A DNA stretch of 64,000 nucleotides from positions 455,069 to 519,068 of the forward strand of contig CANLZP010000001.1 in the NCBI GenBank assembly GCA_947495695.1, in the 5' to 3' direction. This document shows, piece after piece, positions 19,115 through 28,627 of this stretch. The notes under the pieces are model-generated. The model made no database searches, had not been told where the DNA came from, and saw nothing but the letters and a program-made list of their open reading frames with translations. The translations under genes were made by a program, and so were the position numbers. Within the stretch, counting starts at the first letter, position 1. Each line of letters starts with the position of its first letter. This stretch comes from an uncultured Erythrobacter sp. Lineage in GTDB: Bacteria; Pseudomonadota; Alphaproteobacteria; Sphingomonadales; Sphingomonadaceae.

Positions 19115-19693
19115 TTACTCCGCCCCAAGCTCTCCAGATTCTCCGGCAATGTAACGGTCAGTGGCCCGGGTCGGCAGTCCATCGATGCTGGCAATGCGAG
19201 TCGCCATTTTGGCTTCCCATTCGCTTGGATTGGTTTGCGCATGTGCCTTCTTTAGGGTTGGCCGCTCCGCCTCCATCGACATGAATGGCACACCCCAGCC
19301 GCAACTGCTTTGCACGCTCTCAATGTCGATCACAAATATCTGACGGGTGCCGGGCAACAAGGTGAAATGGCTGGCCAACTTCTCCCAACCTTCGTCTTGC
19401 GGCAATACGGGGACCCCTCGACCATATATGCGCAAAATTAGCGCAGGCTGTTGGAAATTGCAGAACATGATGGTGATCCGGCCATCAGCAGCCAGATGCG
19501 CATGCGTTTCGTTGCCCGACCCGCCCAGATCCAGATACGCCACCCGCTTTGGACTGAGCACGCGAAAAGCATCATACCCTTTGGGGCTCAGATTGATCCG
19601 GCCCATTGGTGCCGAGGTCGCCACAAAGAATACCGGCTGTTGCTCAATCATGGCAACATGCTTGTCTTCCAAGGCATTGAAGAAATCAGCCAT
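19115..19693 (-). CDS. Pyridoxamine 5'-phosphate oxidase-fold protein
   Basis: A 192-residue flavin-binding split-barrel protein of the PNPOx-like superfamily. The N-terminal part has 'VFFVATSAPMGRINLSPKGYDAF' and 'VAYLDLGGSGNETHAHL', both typical of the general-stress/PNPOx-like group, followed by 'RITIMFCNFQ'. It is too divergent to be PdxH. The start overlaps the end of the GFA-family gene by one base, so the two are translated together. A flavin- or F420-linked reductase role is possible but unproven. A conserved proximity to GFA and alpha/beta hydrolase genes would hint at detoxification. Confidence 0.85.
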   Translation of the reverse strand: MADFFNALEDKHVAMIEQQPVFFVATSAPMGRINLSPKGYDAFRVLSPKRVAYLDLGGSGNETHAHLAADGRITIMFCNFQQPALILRIYGRGVPVLPQDEGWEKLASHFTLLPGTRQIFVIDIESVQSSCGWGVPFMSMEAERPTLKKAHAQTNPSEWEAKMATRIASIDGLPTRATDRYIAGESGELGAE

Positions 19694-20058
19694 TAGTCCA
19701 TTCCCTTGCCAATCGTCGCACGCACTGGGATGCCCGCATGATCAAAGTCGTCGAGGCAGAACACGTTGATCCCGACAAAATCCGGCGTCACGCGCTTGCG
19801 ATGGAAAGGATAGATACCACAGGTCGCGCAGAAATAATGCCGCGCCGTCATGGTGTGAAACCGGTACTCGGTGAGTGCGTCTTGACCCGACAGAAGCTCG
19901 AAGTCGTTTTCATGCACCTTGACCATCAACGCATTTTTCCGTTCGCAGATCGAGCAATCGCAGGTGGTCAGCTCCGGAAAATTGGTGGTGATCGCGAATT
20001 GGACCGCGCCGCAATGACAGCTTCCCGTATGCAGGCGTCTCACGCGCGGCACGGTCAA
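19693..20058 (-). CDS. GFA family (CENP-V/GFA) zinc protein
   Basis: A 121-residue protein of the glutathione-dependent formaldehyde-activating enzyme family. The zinc-binding cysteines are in 'GSCHCGAVQFA', 'TTCDCSICERKN' and 'HYFCATCGIYPFH'. Family members add glutathione to formaldehyde, or more generally act as carbon-sulfur lyases on glutathione adducts. It overlaps the upstream hydrolase by 4 bases and the downstream PNPOx-like gene by one base, making a tight three-gene unit. The exact reaction cannot be told from sequence. Confidence 0.9.
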   Translation of the reverse strand: MTVPRVRRLHTGSCHCGAVQFAITTNFPELTTCDCSICERKNALMVKVHENDFELLSGQDALTEYRFHTMTARHYFCATCGIYPFHRKRVTPDFVGINVFCLDDFDHAGIPVRATIGKGMD

Positions 20059-20924
20059 AGAAAGTCCCGCAGCACACCAATAAAGCGATCGAATTGGTCG
20101 TGGTGAAGCCAGTGCCCGGCCTTCTCAAATTCGATGACCTCAGCCGTCTTGAAGTATTTGATCCGGCCATCCTTGGCTGGGTTGGACGCCCAGCTGTCTG
20201 CCCCATAGAGCAGCAGGGTTGGCGAGCTGATCGCGCCCCAAAGATCCTGCAGGAATTCGTCAGCAATATCCTCAACACCCCAGACATTGAGATGCGGATC
20301 GAACTTCCAACTATAGGTGCCATCCTCGTTCCGATTGACCCCATGGATCGTCAGATGCCGGGCCTGTTCCGGTGTGAGATAGCTGTTTTCCTCGATCATC
20401 CGAGCAAAGGCATCTTCAATGCTGTTGTATTTGCGCGGCGTGCGGCCCGATGCCGAACGTTTCTTGCCGATCCACTCGGCAAAGCGTTCCGGGTAAGGCT
20501 TACTGCGCATTTCGGCTTGGCGTTCAGGACTCGGGCCTAGCCCTTCGATCGCAACGATCTTGCGCACCATGTCTGGCGCGACACCGGCATAGCGCAGGGC
20601 CACATTTCCGCCCATCGAATGGCTGACAATGGATACCGGCCCAACACCTAATTGATGGATGAATTGAGCCAAGTCATAGACCATATCGTTGGAGCGATAA
20701 TTGCCATCGGACACCCAGTCGCTGTCCCCGTGGCCTCGGTGATCCATCGCCACCACATGCCAATCATCGCGCAAGGCTTGCGCCGTCCAATCCCAATTGC
20801 GTGCATGGTCGCGCCCGCCATGGACCAGGACCAAAGGCGGTTTGCCGCGATTGCCCCAGTCGAGGTAGTTGAGTCGCAGTCGCTGCGAGATAAAGGTTTG
20901 CGATGTGGGTCCTGAACCGTTCAT
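20055..20924 (-). CDS. Alpha/beta hydrolase
   Basis: A 289-residue alpha/beta-hydrolase. 'VLVHGGRDHARNWDW' forms the oxyanion region, 'VSHSMGGNVALRYAG' carries the nucleophile serine (G/S-x-S-x-G elbow), and the catalytic His lies in the C-terminal 'KAGHWLHHDQFDRFIG'. 'MDHRGHGDSDW' is the typical strand-4 loop. The ATG at 20924 matches the usual family N-terminus; an ATG 39 bases upstream (20963) is also in frame and lies only 13 bases past the prfC stop. It probably acts on esters or C-C bonds; no specific substrate can be assigned. Confidence 0.88.
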   Translation of the reverse strand: MNGSGPTSQTFISQRLRLNYLDWGNRGKPPLVLVHGGRDHARNWDWTAQALRDDWHVVAMDHRGHGDSDWVSDGNYRSNDMVYDLAQFIHQLGVGPVSIVSHSMGGNVALRYAGVAPDMVRKIVAIEGLGPSPERQAEMRSKPYPERFAEWIGKKRSASGRTPRKYNSIEDAFARMIEENSYLTPEQARHLTIHGVNRNEDGTYSWKFDPHLNVWGVEDIADEFLQDLWGAISSPTLLLYGADSWASNPAKDGRIKYFKTAEVIEFEKAGHWLHHDQFDRFIGVLRDFL

Positions 20925-20976
20925 GCCGCTTACATGCCGCGAAGCGCCCGTCCGAGCAAGCATGCACTTGGCCGAT

Positions 20977-22497
20977 CTAACGCTCTTTGGTGGCAGAAAA
21001 GGTCAGTTTGGGATTGTTTTCCTGCTGATAATTCACGTCCCAAGGGCTCTTGGCCATAAACACCAAATCGCCATCGCGATCCTTTGCCAAATTGGCCCGG
21101 TTAAAGCTCTCGAACTCGTCCAAAGCCTTGTCCTCGCCCTTGATCCAGCGGGCCGTGGCAAAGGGTGCAGCCTCCAGCGCAGCCTCAACCTTATATTCGG
21201 CCGACAACCGGCTGATCAGAACTTCCAATTGCAGCTGGCCGACAACGCCGACAATCCATTGCGCACCAATCTCTGGATAGAAAACTTGGATGACGCCCTC
21301 TTCAGACAGATCATCCAACGCCTTGCGCAGTTGCTTGGTCTTGGTCGGGTCTTTCAGCTGGACGCGGCGTAAAATTTCCGGAGCAAAGTTGGGCAGGCCG
21401 GTAAAGCGTACCTCGTTCTTCTCAGAAAGCGTATCGCCTACCCGCAAGGTGCCATGATTGGGGATGCCAATGATATCGCCCGCTTCTGCGGTATCGGCAA
21501 TCTCGCGGTCCTGGGCAAAGAACAGGATTGGGGAGTGAACTGCAATCGGTTTGCCTAGACCAGACGGGGTGAGTTTCATGCCGCGCTTAAAGGTGCCAGA
21601 CACTTGCCGCATGAAGGCGATCCGGTCTCTGTGATTGGGGTCCATATTGGCCTGCACCTTGAAGATGAAGCCTGTCACCTCGTCATATTCCGGGTCGATC
21701 TGCCTATCACCCGCGGGTTGCGGACGCGGCGGAGGCGCCAGCTTGGCAATCGCCTCGATCAATTCGGTCACACCAAAATTCTTGAGAGCCGACCCGAAAT
21801 AGACCGGCGTCAGGTCGCCATTGCGATAGGCCTCAAGGTCAAATTCGGGGTAGCCAATTTGCGCCAGCTCAGCATTCTCGGCGAATTCTTCCGGCAAGGT
21901 CGGATTGTCATCGCGCTTGCCGAGAAATTCTTTGGAGGGACCTTCGGGCCGAGCGACCTGCCCACTGGCAAAGTCCAAAATGCCTTCGAACTGACCGCCC
22001 ATACCAATCGGGAACGCCTGTGGGCTGACATCCAGCGCCAGCATGTCGGCAATTTCATCCAACAGCTCGAACACCGGGCGGCCTTCGCGATCCACCTTGT
22101 TGACGAAGGTGATAATCGGCACGCTGCGTAGGCGGCACACTTCGAACAATTTGCGCGTTTGCGGCTCAATACCCTTGGCCGCATCGATCACCATGATTGC
22201 GCTGTCGACTGCAGTCAGCGTTCGATAGGTGTCTTCCGAGAAATCCTCGTGCCCAGGTGTGTCGAGCAGGTTAAAGGTTACCCCGTCACGTTCGAAAGTC
22301 ATCACGCTGGATGTAACCGAGATGCCGCGTTGCTGCTCGATCTTCATCCAGTCCGAGCGCGCACGCCGGGCTTCGCCGCGCGCCTTGACCTGGCCCGCCT
22401 GATGGATCGCGCCGCCTTGCAGCAACAGCTTCTCGGTCAGCGTGGTTTTACCCGCATCGGGGTGCGAAATGATCGCGAATGTGCGTCTGTTTGACAT
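20977..22497 (-). CDS. prfC: Peptide chain release factor 3
   Basis: A 506-residue GTPase that recycles RF1/RF2 from the ribosome after termination. GTP-binding motifs are 'SHPDAGKTT' (P-loop), 'DTPGHEDFS' (G3) and 'FVNKVDREG' (G4). The following domains 2 and 3 contain 'GFIFKVQANMDPNHRDRIAFMR' type sequence (about residues 260-280), characteristic of RF3. It starts 20 bp after pheT and probably belongs to the same transcript. Length is slightly shorter than the E. coli protein, without a missing domain. Confidence 0.94.
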   Translation of the reverse strand: MSNRRTFAIISHPDAGKTTLTEKLLLQGGAIHQAGQVKARGEARRARSDWMKIEQQRGISVTSSVMTFERDGVTFNLLDTPGHEDFSEDTYRTLTAVDSAIMVIDAAKGIEPQTRKLFEVCRLRSVPIITFVNKVDREGRPVFELLDEIADMLALDVSPQAFPIGMGGQFEGILDFASGQVARPEGPSKEFLGKRDDNPTLPEEFAENAELAQIGYPEFDLEAYRNGDLTPVYFGSALKNFGVTELIEAIAKLAPPPRPQPAGDRQIDPEYDEVTGFIFKVQANMDPNHRDRIAFMRQVSGTFKRGMKLTPSGLGKPIAVHSPILFFAQDREIADTAEAGDIIGIPNHGTLRVGDTLSEKNEVRFTGLPNFAPEILRRVQLKDPTKTKQLRKALDDLSEEGVIQVFYPEIGAQWIVGVVGQLQLEVLISRLSAEYKVEAALEAAPFATARWIKGEDKALDEFESFNRANLAKDRDGDLVFMAKSPWDVNYQQENNPKLTFSATKER

Positions 22498-22517
22498 GGT
22501 CTTGGCCCGTGCGGAGA

Positions 22518-24896
22518 TTATCCGCGCAGCTGCGCCCCCAACTTGGTGGCCGCTGCAACAATTGCGTCCGAAATCGCTTTCAGGTCGGCATCCTTATAGG
22601 ATTTGTCCTGCGGCTGGAGTGTGACTTCGACCGCGATCGACTTCTTGCCTTCGGGCACGCCTTCACCGGCAAACACATCGAACACTCGAACTGCGACTAT
22701 GTTGGCTTTGTCTGCCCCGCGAACGGCCTTGACCAGATCGCCAGCGGCAAGAGCATGCGGAACCAAGAAGGCGAAGTCACGGGTGACCGCTTGCAAGGCG
22801 GGTGGTGCATAGGGTGATCGCGCAAAGCTGGCGTTCTTCTTGGCCGGGATCGCGTCGAGATGGATGCCGACCGCCGCCACCGGAACATTCACATCGAATG
22901 CCTTCAGTGTAGATGGGTGCAACATGCCAAAGCTGGCAATGCGATTCTTTGGGCCAAGCCGCAAAGTGGCCGATTGGCCAGGGTGATAAACATCGCCTGC
23001 ATCACCCATGACCATCAATCTATCGACCGGTGCTCCGGCTGCCTCCAGCAATTCCAAACACATGGCCTTGGCATCATAGGCATCGAACGTGCTGGCTTTG
23101 CCATTGGCCCAGCCGCGCTCGATCTTGTCGCCTGCCAGGACACAGACCAAAGTGGGATGCTCGCCGTCTTCCAGATAACGCCGCCCGATCTCAAACAGAC
23201 GCACGGTAGATGCGCCGCGATCAAGATTGCGTTGAACCGCCGCCAACAGGCCGGGCAGCAATGATGGGCGCATGACTTTCATGTCTTCGCTGATCGGGTT
23301 GTCCAGCGACCAATGACCACCGCCAACCACGGCCGCCTGCTCGTCAGAAATGAACGACCAAGTGATCGCCTCGTGCAATCCGCTTGCGGCAGCAGCGCGG
23401 CGCAGTTTCCGCTCCAGCTTCTGATCGGCGCTGGCGGTTGGCCGGGCCACACCCTCCATCCGAGGCAAGGCAACGCTCTCAACCTTGTCCAGGCCATAGA
23501 TGCGCACAACCTCCTCGACCAGATCGGCAGGGCCTTCGATGTCATGCCGTCGCAAAGGACAGCTGACCTGCCCGTTCGTTGGCCAACCATCGGCAACCAT
23601 AAAGTCCAGGCTCTCAAGAATCCGGCGCTGTTCTTCAGCACACACATCCACGCCGCCCAGCCGACTGGTCATGGCCGGATCGAACGCGATCTGCTTGGCC
23701 TCGCTTGGCGCAGAACCAGCATGCACAGCCTCGCTAGCGGTGCCCCCTGCCAATTCGACAATCAAACCGGTCAGCAGGTCCAGCCCGTCGCCCAGAAACG
23801 CTGGATCAACCCCGCGTTCAAACCGGGTGCGAGCATCAGAGGCAAGGCCCAGCTTTCGGCCGGTCACGCCGATCCGCGGTGGGTCGAAATAGGCAATCTC
23901 CAGCAACACATCGGTCGTGTCATCAGAAACACCCGAATCTTCGCCGCCCATAATGCCGGCAATGTCATGGACTTGATTGTCGTCTGCAATCACCACCATG
24001 CTGTCATCAAGGGTGTAAGTCTTCTCGTTCAGAGCCAGCACCTGCTCACCATTCTTGGCCCGGCGAGCGACAACAGCGCCGGACAATTTGGCGAGATCGT
24101 AAATATGGGCTGGGCGACCAAACGCCAGCATCAGATAATTAGTCAGATCCACCAGCAAAGAAATCGAACGCTGGCCCGCACTGGTAAGCCGTTGCTGGAG
24201 CCAATCGGGCGATGGCCCGTTTTTCACGCCCTTAATCACGCGGCCATAGAATGCAGGGCAGCCCTCTGGATCGTCGGTGCGGATCTCTACCGGGCATGCT
24301 CCCTCCGCATCAAAGCGGGGTATGGCAATCGGCTTCAGCGTACCAAGGCCAGCCGCAGCCAAATCGCGCGCAATCCCATACACGCCCATGCAATCAGGGC
24401 GGTTGGGCGTGATCGCAACGTCGATAACGGGCGCTGTGCCATGGTAGTCCGCAAAGCTATGTCCGACCGGCGCATCATCAGGCAGTTCGATTATGCCGTC
24501 GTGATCTTCGCCCAACTCCAGCTCTTTTACAGAGCACATCATGCCATTGCTCTCGACCCCGCGGATGGCGCTTTTGCGGAGCTCCATTCCGTTGGCCGGA
24601 ACCTTCGCACCGGGCAGCCCGAGCACGCCCTTCATGCCAGCGCGCGCATTGGGCGCACCGCACACAACTTGCAGCGGATCGCCATCTCCAACGTCCACGC
24701 TCAGCACTTGCAGCTTGTCCGCATCAGGATGCTTTTCGGCGGTCAAAACCTTGGCCACAGTAAAACCTGCCAGCCGAACAGCGGGATCCTCAACGCCTTC
24801 AACCTCCAGCCCGATTGCGTTCAAGCGATCAGTGATCTGAGCAAGGCTCGCATCGGTTTCGAGATGATCTTTCAGCCATGTGGTTGAAAACTTCAT
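22518..24896 (-). CDS. pheT: Phenylalanine-tRNA ligase beta subunit
   Basis: A 792-residue beta chain of the heterotetrameric phenylalanyl-tRNA synthetase. The N-terminal tRNA-binding (EMAP-like) domain spans about 40-150 ('[21 protein letters not shown]'). The B3/B4 editing region, B5 region and catalytic-like core follow, and a C-terminal ferredoxin-fold anticodon-binding domain ('[18 protein letters not shown]') ends the chain. It overlaps pheS by 4 bases (ATGA). A 524-residue open frame on the opposite strand is a codon-bias shadow. Confidence 0.96.
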   Translation of the reverse strand: MKFSTTWLKDHLETDASLAQITDRLNAIGLEVEGVEDPAVRLAGFTVAKVLTAEKHPDADKLQVLSVDVGDGDPLQVVCGAPNARAGMKGVLGLPGAKVPANGMELRKSAIRGVESNGMMCSVKELELGEDHDGIIELPDDAPVGHSFADYHGTAPVIDVAITPNRPDCMGVYGIARDLAAAGLGTLKPIAIPRFDAEGACPVEIRTDDPEGCPAFYGRVIKGVKNGPSPDWLQQRLTSAGQRSISLLVDLTNYLMLAFGRPAHIYDLAKLSGAVVARRAKNGEQVLALNEKTYTLDDSMVVIADDNQVHDIAGIMGGEDSGVSDDTTDVLLEIAYFDPPRIGVTGRKLGLASDARTRFERGVDPAFLGDGLDLLTGLIVELAGGTASEAVHAGSAPSEAKQIAFDPAMTSRLGGVDVCAEEQRRILESLDFMVADGWPTNGQVSCPLRRHDIEGPADLVEEVVRIYGLDKVESVALPRMEGVARPTASADQKLERKLRRAAAASGLHEAITWSFISDEQAAVVGGGHWSLDNPISEDMKVMRPSLLPGLLAAVQRNLDRGASTVRLFEIGRRYLEDGEHPTLVCVLAGDKIERGWANGKASTFDAYDAKAMCLELLEAAGAPVDRLMVMGDAGDVYHPGQSATLRLGPKNRIASFGMLHPSTLKAFDVNVPVAAVGIHLDAIPAKKNASFARSPYAPPALQAVTRDFAFLVPHALAAGDLVKAVRGADKANIVAVRVFDVFAGEGVPEGKKSIAVEVTLQPQDKSYKDADLKAISDAIVAAATKLGAQLRG

Positions 24897-26047
24897 GATG
24901 CAGCTCCCACGCCGGCAGAAAGCGTTGGCTGATCGAATGCGCTAAAGCCATAGTGATCGAGCCAGCGGACATCGCCATCAAAGAATGCGCGCAAATCATC
25001 CATGCCATATTTCAACATCGCCAGCCGGTCGACGCCCAAACCCCAGGCAAAGCCCTGCCATTGATCAGGGTCATAACCGGCAAATTCCAGCACGCGCCGG
25101 TTGACCATTCCGCTGCCCAACAGCTCCATCCAATCATGTCCAGCGTCATCGCCATTACCGCCGACGACCCAGCGACCGCCTTCCTTGGAATAGCCCACGT
25201 CAACCTCGACACTGGGTTCGGTGAATGGGAAATAGGATGGCCGCAAGCGCAGCACGATGTCGTCTCGTTCAAAGAACGCCTTGAGGAATGTTTCCAAAGT
25301 CCATTTCAAATGACCCAAGTGAATATCACGATCGATCACCAGGCCTTCAACTTGGTGGAACATGGGTGTGTGCGTCGCATCGCTGTCCGAACGATAGACT
25401 CGGCCCGGAGCGATAATTCTGATCGGCTCACCCCCTGGCGTTCTCTCGGCCAGCTTCGCCATCGATCGGATTTGCACTGGCGAGGTGTGCGTACGCAGCA
25501 GCATCTTTGTGTGGCCTACCGCTTCGCTACTTGAGGCCGGTTGCCCACCATCCGCCAATTTTTCAGGGAAATAGAACGTGTCATGCATGGCGCGGGCAGG
25601 ATGGCTTTCATCCATGTTGAGCGCTGTGAAATTGTGCCAGTCGTCCTCAATCTCGGGGCCTGTCGCGACAGAAAAACCAAGATCGGCAAAAATTTCCGCC
25701 AGCTCGTCCATCACCTGGCTGACCGGGTGGATCGAGCCCTTGGGCGTGGCTGGCGCAGGCAGTGTCAGGTCAATCGTCTCGCTCGCCAATTGCGCTTCCA
25801 AGGCGGCGGATTCCAACGCGGCTTTCTTGGCATCAATTGCGGCGGCAATGTCGGCACGCACGGCCTGGATGGCAGGCGCGGCTTCCTGGCGTTCTTCCGG
25901 GCTCATCTGGCCGAGCGTTTTCAAGGCAAGGCTGACCCAGCCCTTCTTACCCAGCGCAGCTACGCGTTGTTCATCCAATGCTTCCAGAGAAGTGCAAGCA
26001 TCAATCGCCCCAATTGCGGCTGTCTTTTGTTCAATCAAATCGGTCAT
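24893..26047 (-). CDS. pheS: Phenylalanine-tRNA ligase alpha subunit
   Basis: A 384-residue class II aminoacyl-tRNA synthetase alpha chain. The N-terminal coiled-coil is followed by the catalytic core with '[22 protein letters not shown]', motif 2 '[21 protein letters not shown]' (positions about 220-240) and motif 3 '[17 protein letters not shown]'. The ATG at 26047 is chosen; a TTG 12 bases upstream is in frame. It heads a transcript with pheT and prfC. The leader contains a 7-bp hairpin (26098-26114), but no Phe-rich leader peptide or T-box was found. Confidence 0.95.
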   Translation of the reverse strand: MTDLIEQKTAAIGAIDACTSLEALDEQRVAALGKKGWVSLALKTLGQMSPEERQEAAPAIQAVRADIAAAIDAKKAALESAALEAQLASETIDLTLPAPATPKGSIHPVSQVMDELAEIFADLGFSVATGPEIEDDWHNFTALNMDESHPARAMHDTFYFPEKLADGGQPASSSEAVGHTKMLLRTHTSPVQIRSMAKLAERTPGGEPIRIIAPGRVYRSDSDATHTPMFHQVEGLVIDRDIHLGHLKWTLETFLKAFFERDDIVLRLRPSYFPFTEPSVEVDVGYSKEGGRWVVGGNGDDAGHDWMELLGSGMVNRRVLEFAGYDPDQWQGFAWGLGVDRLAMLKYGMDDLRAFFDGDVRWLDHYGFSAFDQPTLSAGVGAAS

Positions 26048-26200
26048 GTTCTGGCTCAATAATTAGAGCGCGTGCGCTAGCGAGAAATGTTGCTCAAGGC
26101 AAAGAGCCTTTGCCCGTGGGCAGTGTTTTTATCGGCCTGTGTGGTGCGGGAATGTTTCTCGAGGTGATCAAGCAGGCATTTTGCTGCGACCTTAGGGGGC

Positions 26201-27100
26201 CTAGGGCTGATCCAAAGTTTGTGCTGGTGACCCATACATTCGTGTCCTTGCCTCGATAAAGGCATCAAGAAAGGGATGCGGCAAGGCTGCATAGGCGCTG
26301 GGGTTCATCGTCATGAACTGATGAAACTCGCGGGTGAACTGGGCTTGGTCGTGATAGTGGTCGTCCATCACGTCCGACCATGTACCGTCCCGATCCAGCA
26401 TGAAGGCCGAAAGGCTGCGCATGAAGCGTTGGCGACGCATCAACATTTTGGGAGTGAAGCCAAAATAGCGACCGCATAACCGCTCTAAGGTGCGCAGACT
26501 GATGCCTGCGCTTTCGGCAATTTCAGCAACCGCTGTCATCCCTTCATCCACCAAGGCTCGGTGGATTCGGATAATGGTTTCGTCGTCGCGGCCAGGCATG
26601 GCCAAGCGCTCCATATGCTCAGCAATCGCATCATATTGCTGCGAAACGGGCACCGAGAGGTCACATAAGACGTCGGCCAAGGGCGTGAATTTATCGAATG
26701 ACCCGTGTTTGTCGCCATCATACATTTGATTGGCATACTCGGATGCGTTGCCATCGAAGAAGCGAGCCCAACCAAGAGGCAAGAATCCAATTCCCCAAAC
26801 CCGAGCCGATCCCAAACGGAATTGGGTTGGCAGCGTGGTCGCTCCCGTCACGCCCATGCGGACGCCGGAAATTGGCTTTGCGCCGGGAATGCTCGCCCAA
26901 GGTGAAGCTCCAGCGAAGAATCGGATCGAGGCCCATTCCGGCTGAAGATAATCGGTGACTGTGCCGCCGCCCTCTACTTCAAGTTCGAGATGATAGAAGC
27001 TGGTAAAGCAGCCGTCGAAAATCGCAGGAGGCGCATGAAATTGGCTGCGTGCCTTGTATTTTCCAGTTGCCCCTGATCGAGGCTCAATTTCGCGGACCAT
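26201..27100 (-). CDS. AraC family transcriptional regulator
   Basis: About 299 residues with a C-terminal AraC-type double helix-turn-helix ('IAESAGISLRTLERLCGRYFGFTP' and 'FTREFHQFMTMNPSAYAA'). The N-terminal effector domain has 'DYLQPEWASIRFFAG' and 'LPLGWARFF', an architecture seen in sphingomonad regulators of this type. The ATG at 27100 is chosen; the frame extends to 27172 with a further ATG there but would then enter the rplT terminator. Target genes are unknown. It is 153 bp upstream of pheS on the same strand. It is distantly related in layout to the tandem pair at 30.4-32.5 kb. Confidence 0.82.
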   Translation of the reverse strand: MVREIEPRSGATGKYKARSQFHAPPAIFDGCFTSFYHLELEVEGGGTVTDYLQPEWASIRFFAGASPWASIPGAKPISGVRMGVTGATTLPTQFRLGSARVWGIGFLPLGWARFFDGNASEYANQMYDGDKHGSFDKFTPLADVLCDLSVPVSQQYDAIAEHMERLAMPGRDDETIIRIHRALVDEGMTAVAEIAESAGISLRTLERLCGRYFGFTPKMLMRRQRFMRSLSAFMLDRDGTWSDVMDDHYHDQAQFTREFHQFMTMNPSAYAALPHPFLDAFIEARTRMYGSPAQTLDQP

Positions 27101-27171
27101 CGCAGCCCAGTAGCCAAAGACCCTCAGATTACAAATACCTAATGTGCGAGGGCGCGCGCCCATCACATGCA

Positions 27172-27207
27172 AAAGAGGCGCCAGAGATTCCTCTCTAGCG
27201 CCTCTTT
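27172..27207 (-). terminator. Terminator of rpmI-rplT
   Basis: A 16-bp stem with one mismatch (left arm beginning AAAGAGGCGC, right arm ending GCGCCTCTTT) and a 4-base loop, followed by T's. It lies 42 bp beyond the rplT stop codon. Confidence 0.85.
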
Positions 27208-27249
27208 TCTAAAACCGTTCCGCCGAAATCGGCAGAGAGGCAAGCTTCC

Positions 27250-27609
27250 TCAGTTAGGAAGCGCGGCCTTGGCTTGATCGATGATCGATTTGAATGCAGC
27301 ACCTTCGTTCATGGCGAGGTCCGCCATGACTTTGCGGTCCAATTCAATACCCGCCAGCTTCACGCCATGCATGAACTGCGAATAGGTCAAGCCTTCTGCG
27401 CGAACAGCTGCGTTGATACGCTGGATCCACAGGGCACGGAAGCTGCGCTTCTTAACCTTGCGATCGCGGTATGCATATTGACCGGCCTTTTCGACGGCCT
27501 GACGTGCAATGCGAATGGTGTTCTTACGACGACCGCGATAGCCCTTGGCCTGATCCAGCAATCGTTTGTGTTTTTGGCGCGTAGTCACGCCGCGTTTAAT
27601 GCGAGGCAT
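27250..27609 (-). CDS. rplT: 50S ribosomal protein L20
   Basis: A 119-residue large-subunit assembly protein with the standard start '[20 protein letters not shown]' and the C-terminal 'AALPN' tail. It follows rpmI by 26 bp. In E. coli and Bacillus, L20 represses this operon by binding its mRNA. Here infC is not adjacent; the pair is preceded by a divergent DUF805 gene. Confidence 0.98.
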   Translation of the reverse strand: MPRIKRGVTTRQKHKRLLDQAKGYRGRRKNTIRIARQAVEKAGQYAYRDRKVKKRSFRALWIQRINAAVRAEGLTYSQFMHGVKLAGIELDRKVMADLAMNEGAAFKSIIDQAKAALPN

Positions 27610-27635
27610 ATTTGTTTCTCCTTAAACCAGCGCGC

Positions 27636-27839
27636 TCAACCGAGCCCGTATGGGGCCCATTTTTTCACTGTCTTGGTGTCGGCTTCCGACAGGACAGAGG
27701 TGCCGCGGTTTTGGCGAATATACTTCGCATTGTGGCTGATCAGACGGTGACGCTTACCTGCGACGCCATGCTTGATCTTGCCGGTTGCGGTGATTTTGAA
27801 GCGTTTCTTCACACCGCTTTTGGTCTTTAGCTTGGGCAT
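27636..27839 (-). CDS. rpmI: 50S ribosomal protein L35
   Basis: A 67-residue basic ribosomal protein ('[20 protein letters not shown]', '[17 protein letters not shown]'). A good ribosome-binding site (TTAGGAGATAAAA before ATG) is present. It is the first gene of rpmI-rplT. Confidence 0.98.
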   Translation of the reverse strand: MPKLKTKSGVKKRFKITATGKIKHGVAGKRHRLISHNAKYIRQNRGTSVLSEADTKTVKKWAPYGLG

Positions 27840-27858
27840 TTTTATCTCCTAATGCAGA

Positions 27859-27917
27859 GACACGTCCAACCAGCCCTGGCAGCCCTAACGGCCAGACCGG
27901 CAGATGAATCACGTGTC
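27859..27917 (-). promoter_or_regulatory. Possible structured mRNA leader of rpmI-rplT
   Basis: A 7-bp outer stem (GACACGT at 27911-27917 and ACGTGTC at 27859-27865, minus-strand sense) encloses a 45-base loop that itself holds a 5-bp stem CTGGC/GCCAG (27891-27895 with 27876-27880). It ends 19 bases before the rpmI start codon. An autoregulatory L20-binding role is an inference by analogy only. Confidence 0.35.
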
Positions 27918-28041
27918 AGTGAAGGCGCGCGTATTAGCGAATCTCGGAGGTAATGCAAGGAATGTTTGAGGATCATGCTCCTAGGCTGGCAACTGCTCAT
28001 TTGGCTTGTACCAGCCAATAAATGAGGTAGCGTTTCAACCG

Positions 28042-28614
28042 ATGCGCTTCGTTTTCAAAACCCTCAGCTACGGCATTAGGAATGTCACTAATTTCAAAGG
28101 TCGCGACCGCCGAAGGACTTTCTGGTCTCTTGGTCTGGCTTGGTTAGTCTGCTTTCTGGCGATTTACTCGATGATCTGGGAGTTCGGGTTCCAGTATATG
28201 TCTGAGAACATGCCTGACGAGGACCCGACACTTCGTGAATTCCTACCCTACTGGTATAGTATGTTCGGTATCATTGTATTCGTGTATGCCTTTATGTTCG
28301 GACCCTTGGTATCCGCTGCCGTGCGACGGCTGAACGACACTGGTGTTGGGGCAAGGCCGCTTAAGCAGTTCGGGATTTTCGCCGGCGTGCTCTGGTCATT
28401 CTTTGTGCTCTTTCCTCTGTTGATGCTGGTCATTCCCGAGGCTCAAACTGGCGATACCCTGAGCTGGTGGACAGCGTTGGTCCTGGTTGCGATTATCCTT
28501 AGTCTAGTGGTGCTTATGCTGTGGAGCAGCTACTTGAAGGTCTATCTACTGATTCAGTTTTTCAAGAAGAGCGATCCCCAGCCCAACCGTTTCGGACCAC
28601 CTCCAGCGGCCTAG
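28042..28614 (+). CDS. DUF805 family membrane protein
   Basis: About 190 residues with the DUF805 opening 'NVTNFKGRDRRRTFWSLGLAW' and 'VRRLNDTGVGARPL', plus four hydrophobic helices. The family is widespread and of unknown function in the inner membrane. The ATG at 28042 is favoured; a TTG 36 bases upstream is also in frame. It is divergent from rpmI and convergent with the SDR gene, so it stands alone. Confidence 0.85.
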   Translation: MRFVFKTLSYGIRNVTNFKGRDRRRTFWSLGLAWLVCFLAIYSMIWEFGFQYMSENMPDEDPTLREFLPYWYSMFGIIVFVYAFMFGPLVSAAVRRLNDTGVGARPLKQFGIFAGVLWSFFVLFPLLMLVIPEAQTGDTLSWWTALVLVAIILSLVVLMLWSSYLKVYLLIQFFKKSDPQPNRFGPPPAA

Positions 28615-28627
28615 CTCACACCCCTGC

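Noticed and set aside
23313..24887. 524-residue open frame on the plus strand, antisense to pheT
   Set aside because: It mirrors the codon usage of pheT, has no recognisable domain, and the opposite strand encodes a clear full-length synthetase subunit.
26098..26114. Hairpin GGCAAAG/CTTTGCC in the pheS leader as an attenuator
   Set aside because: Short stem, no T-run after it on the minus strand, and no Phe-rich leader peptide or T-box sequence nearby.
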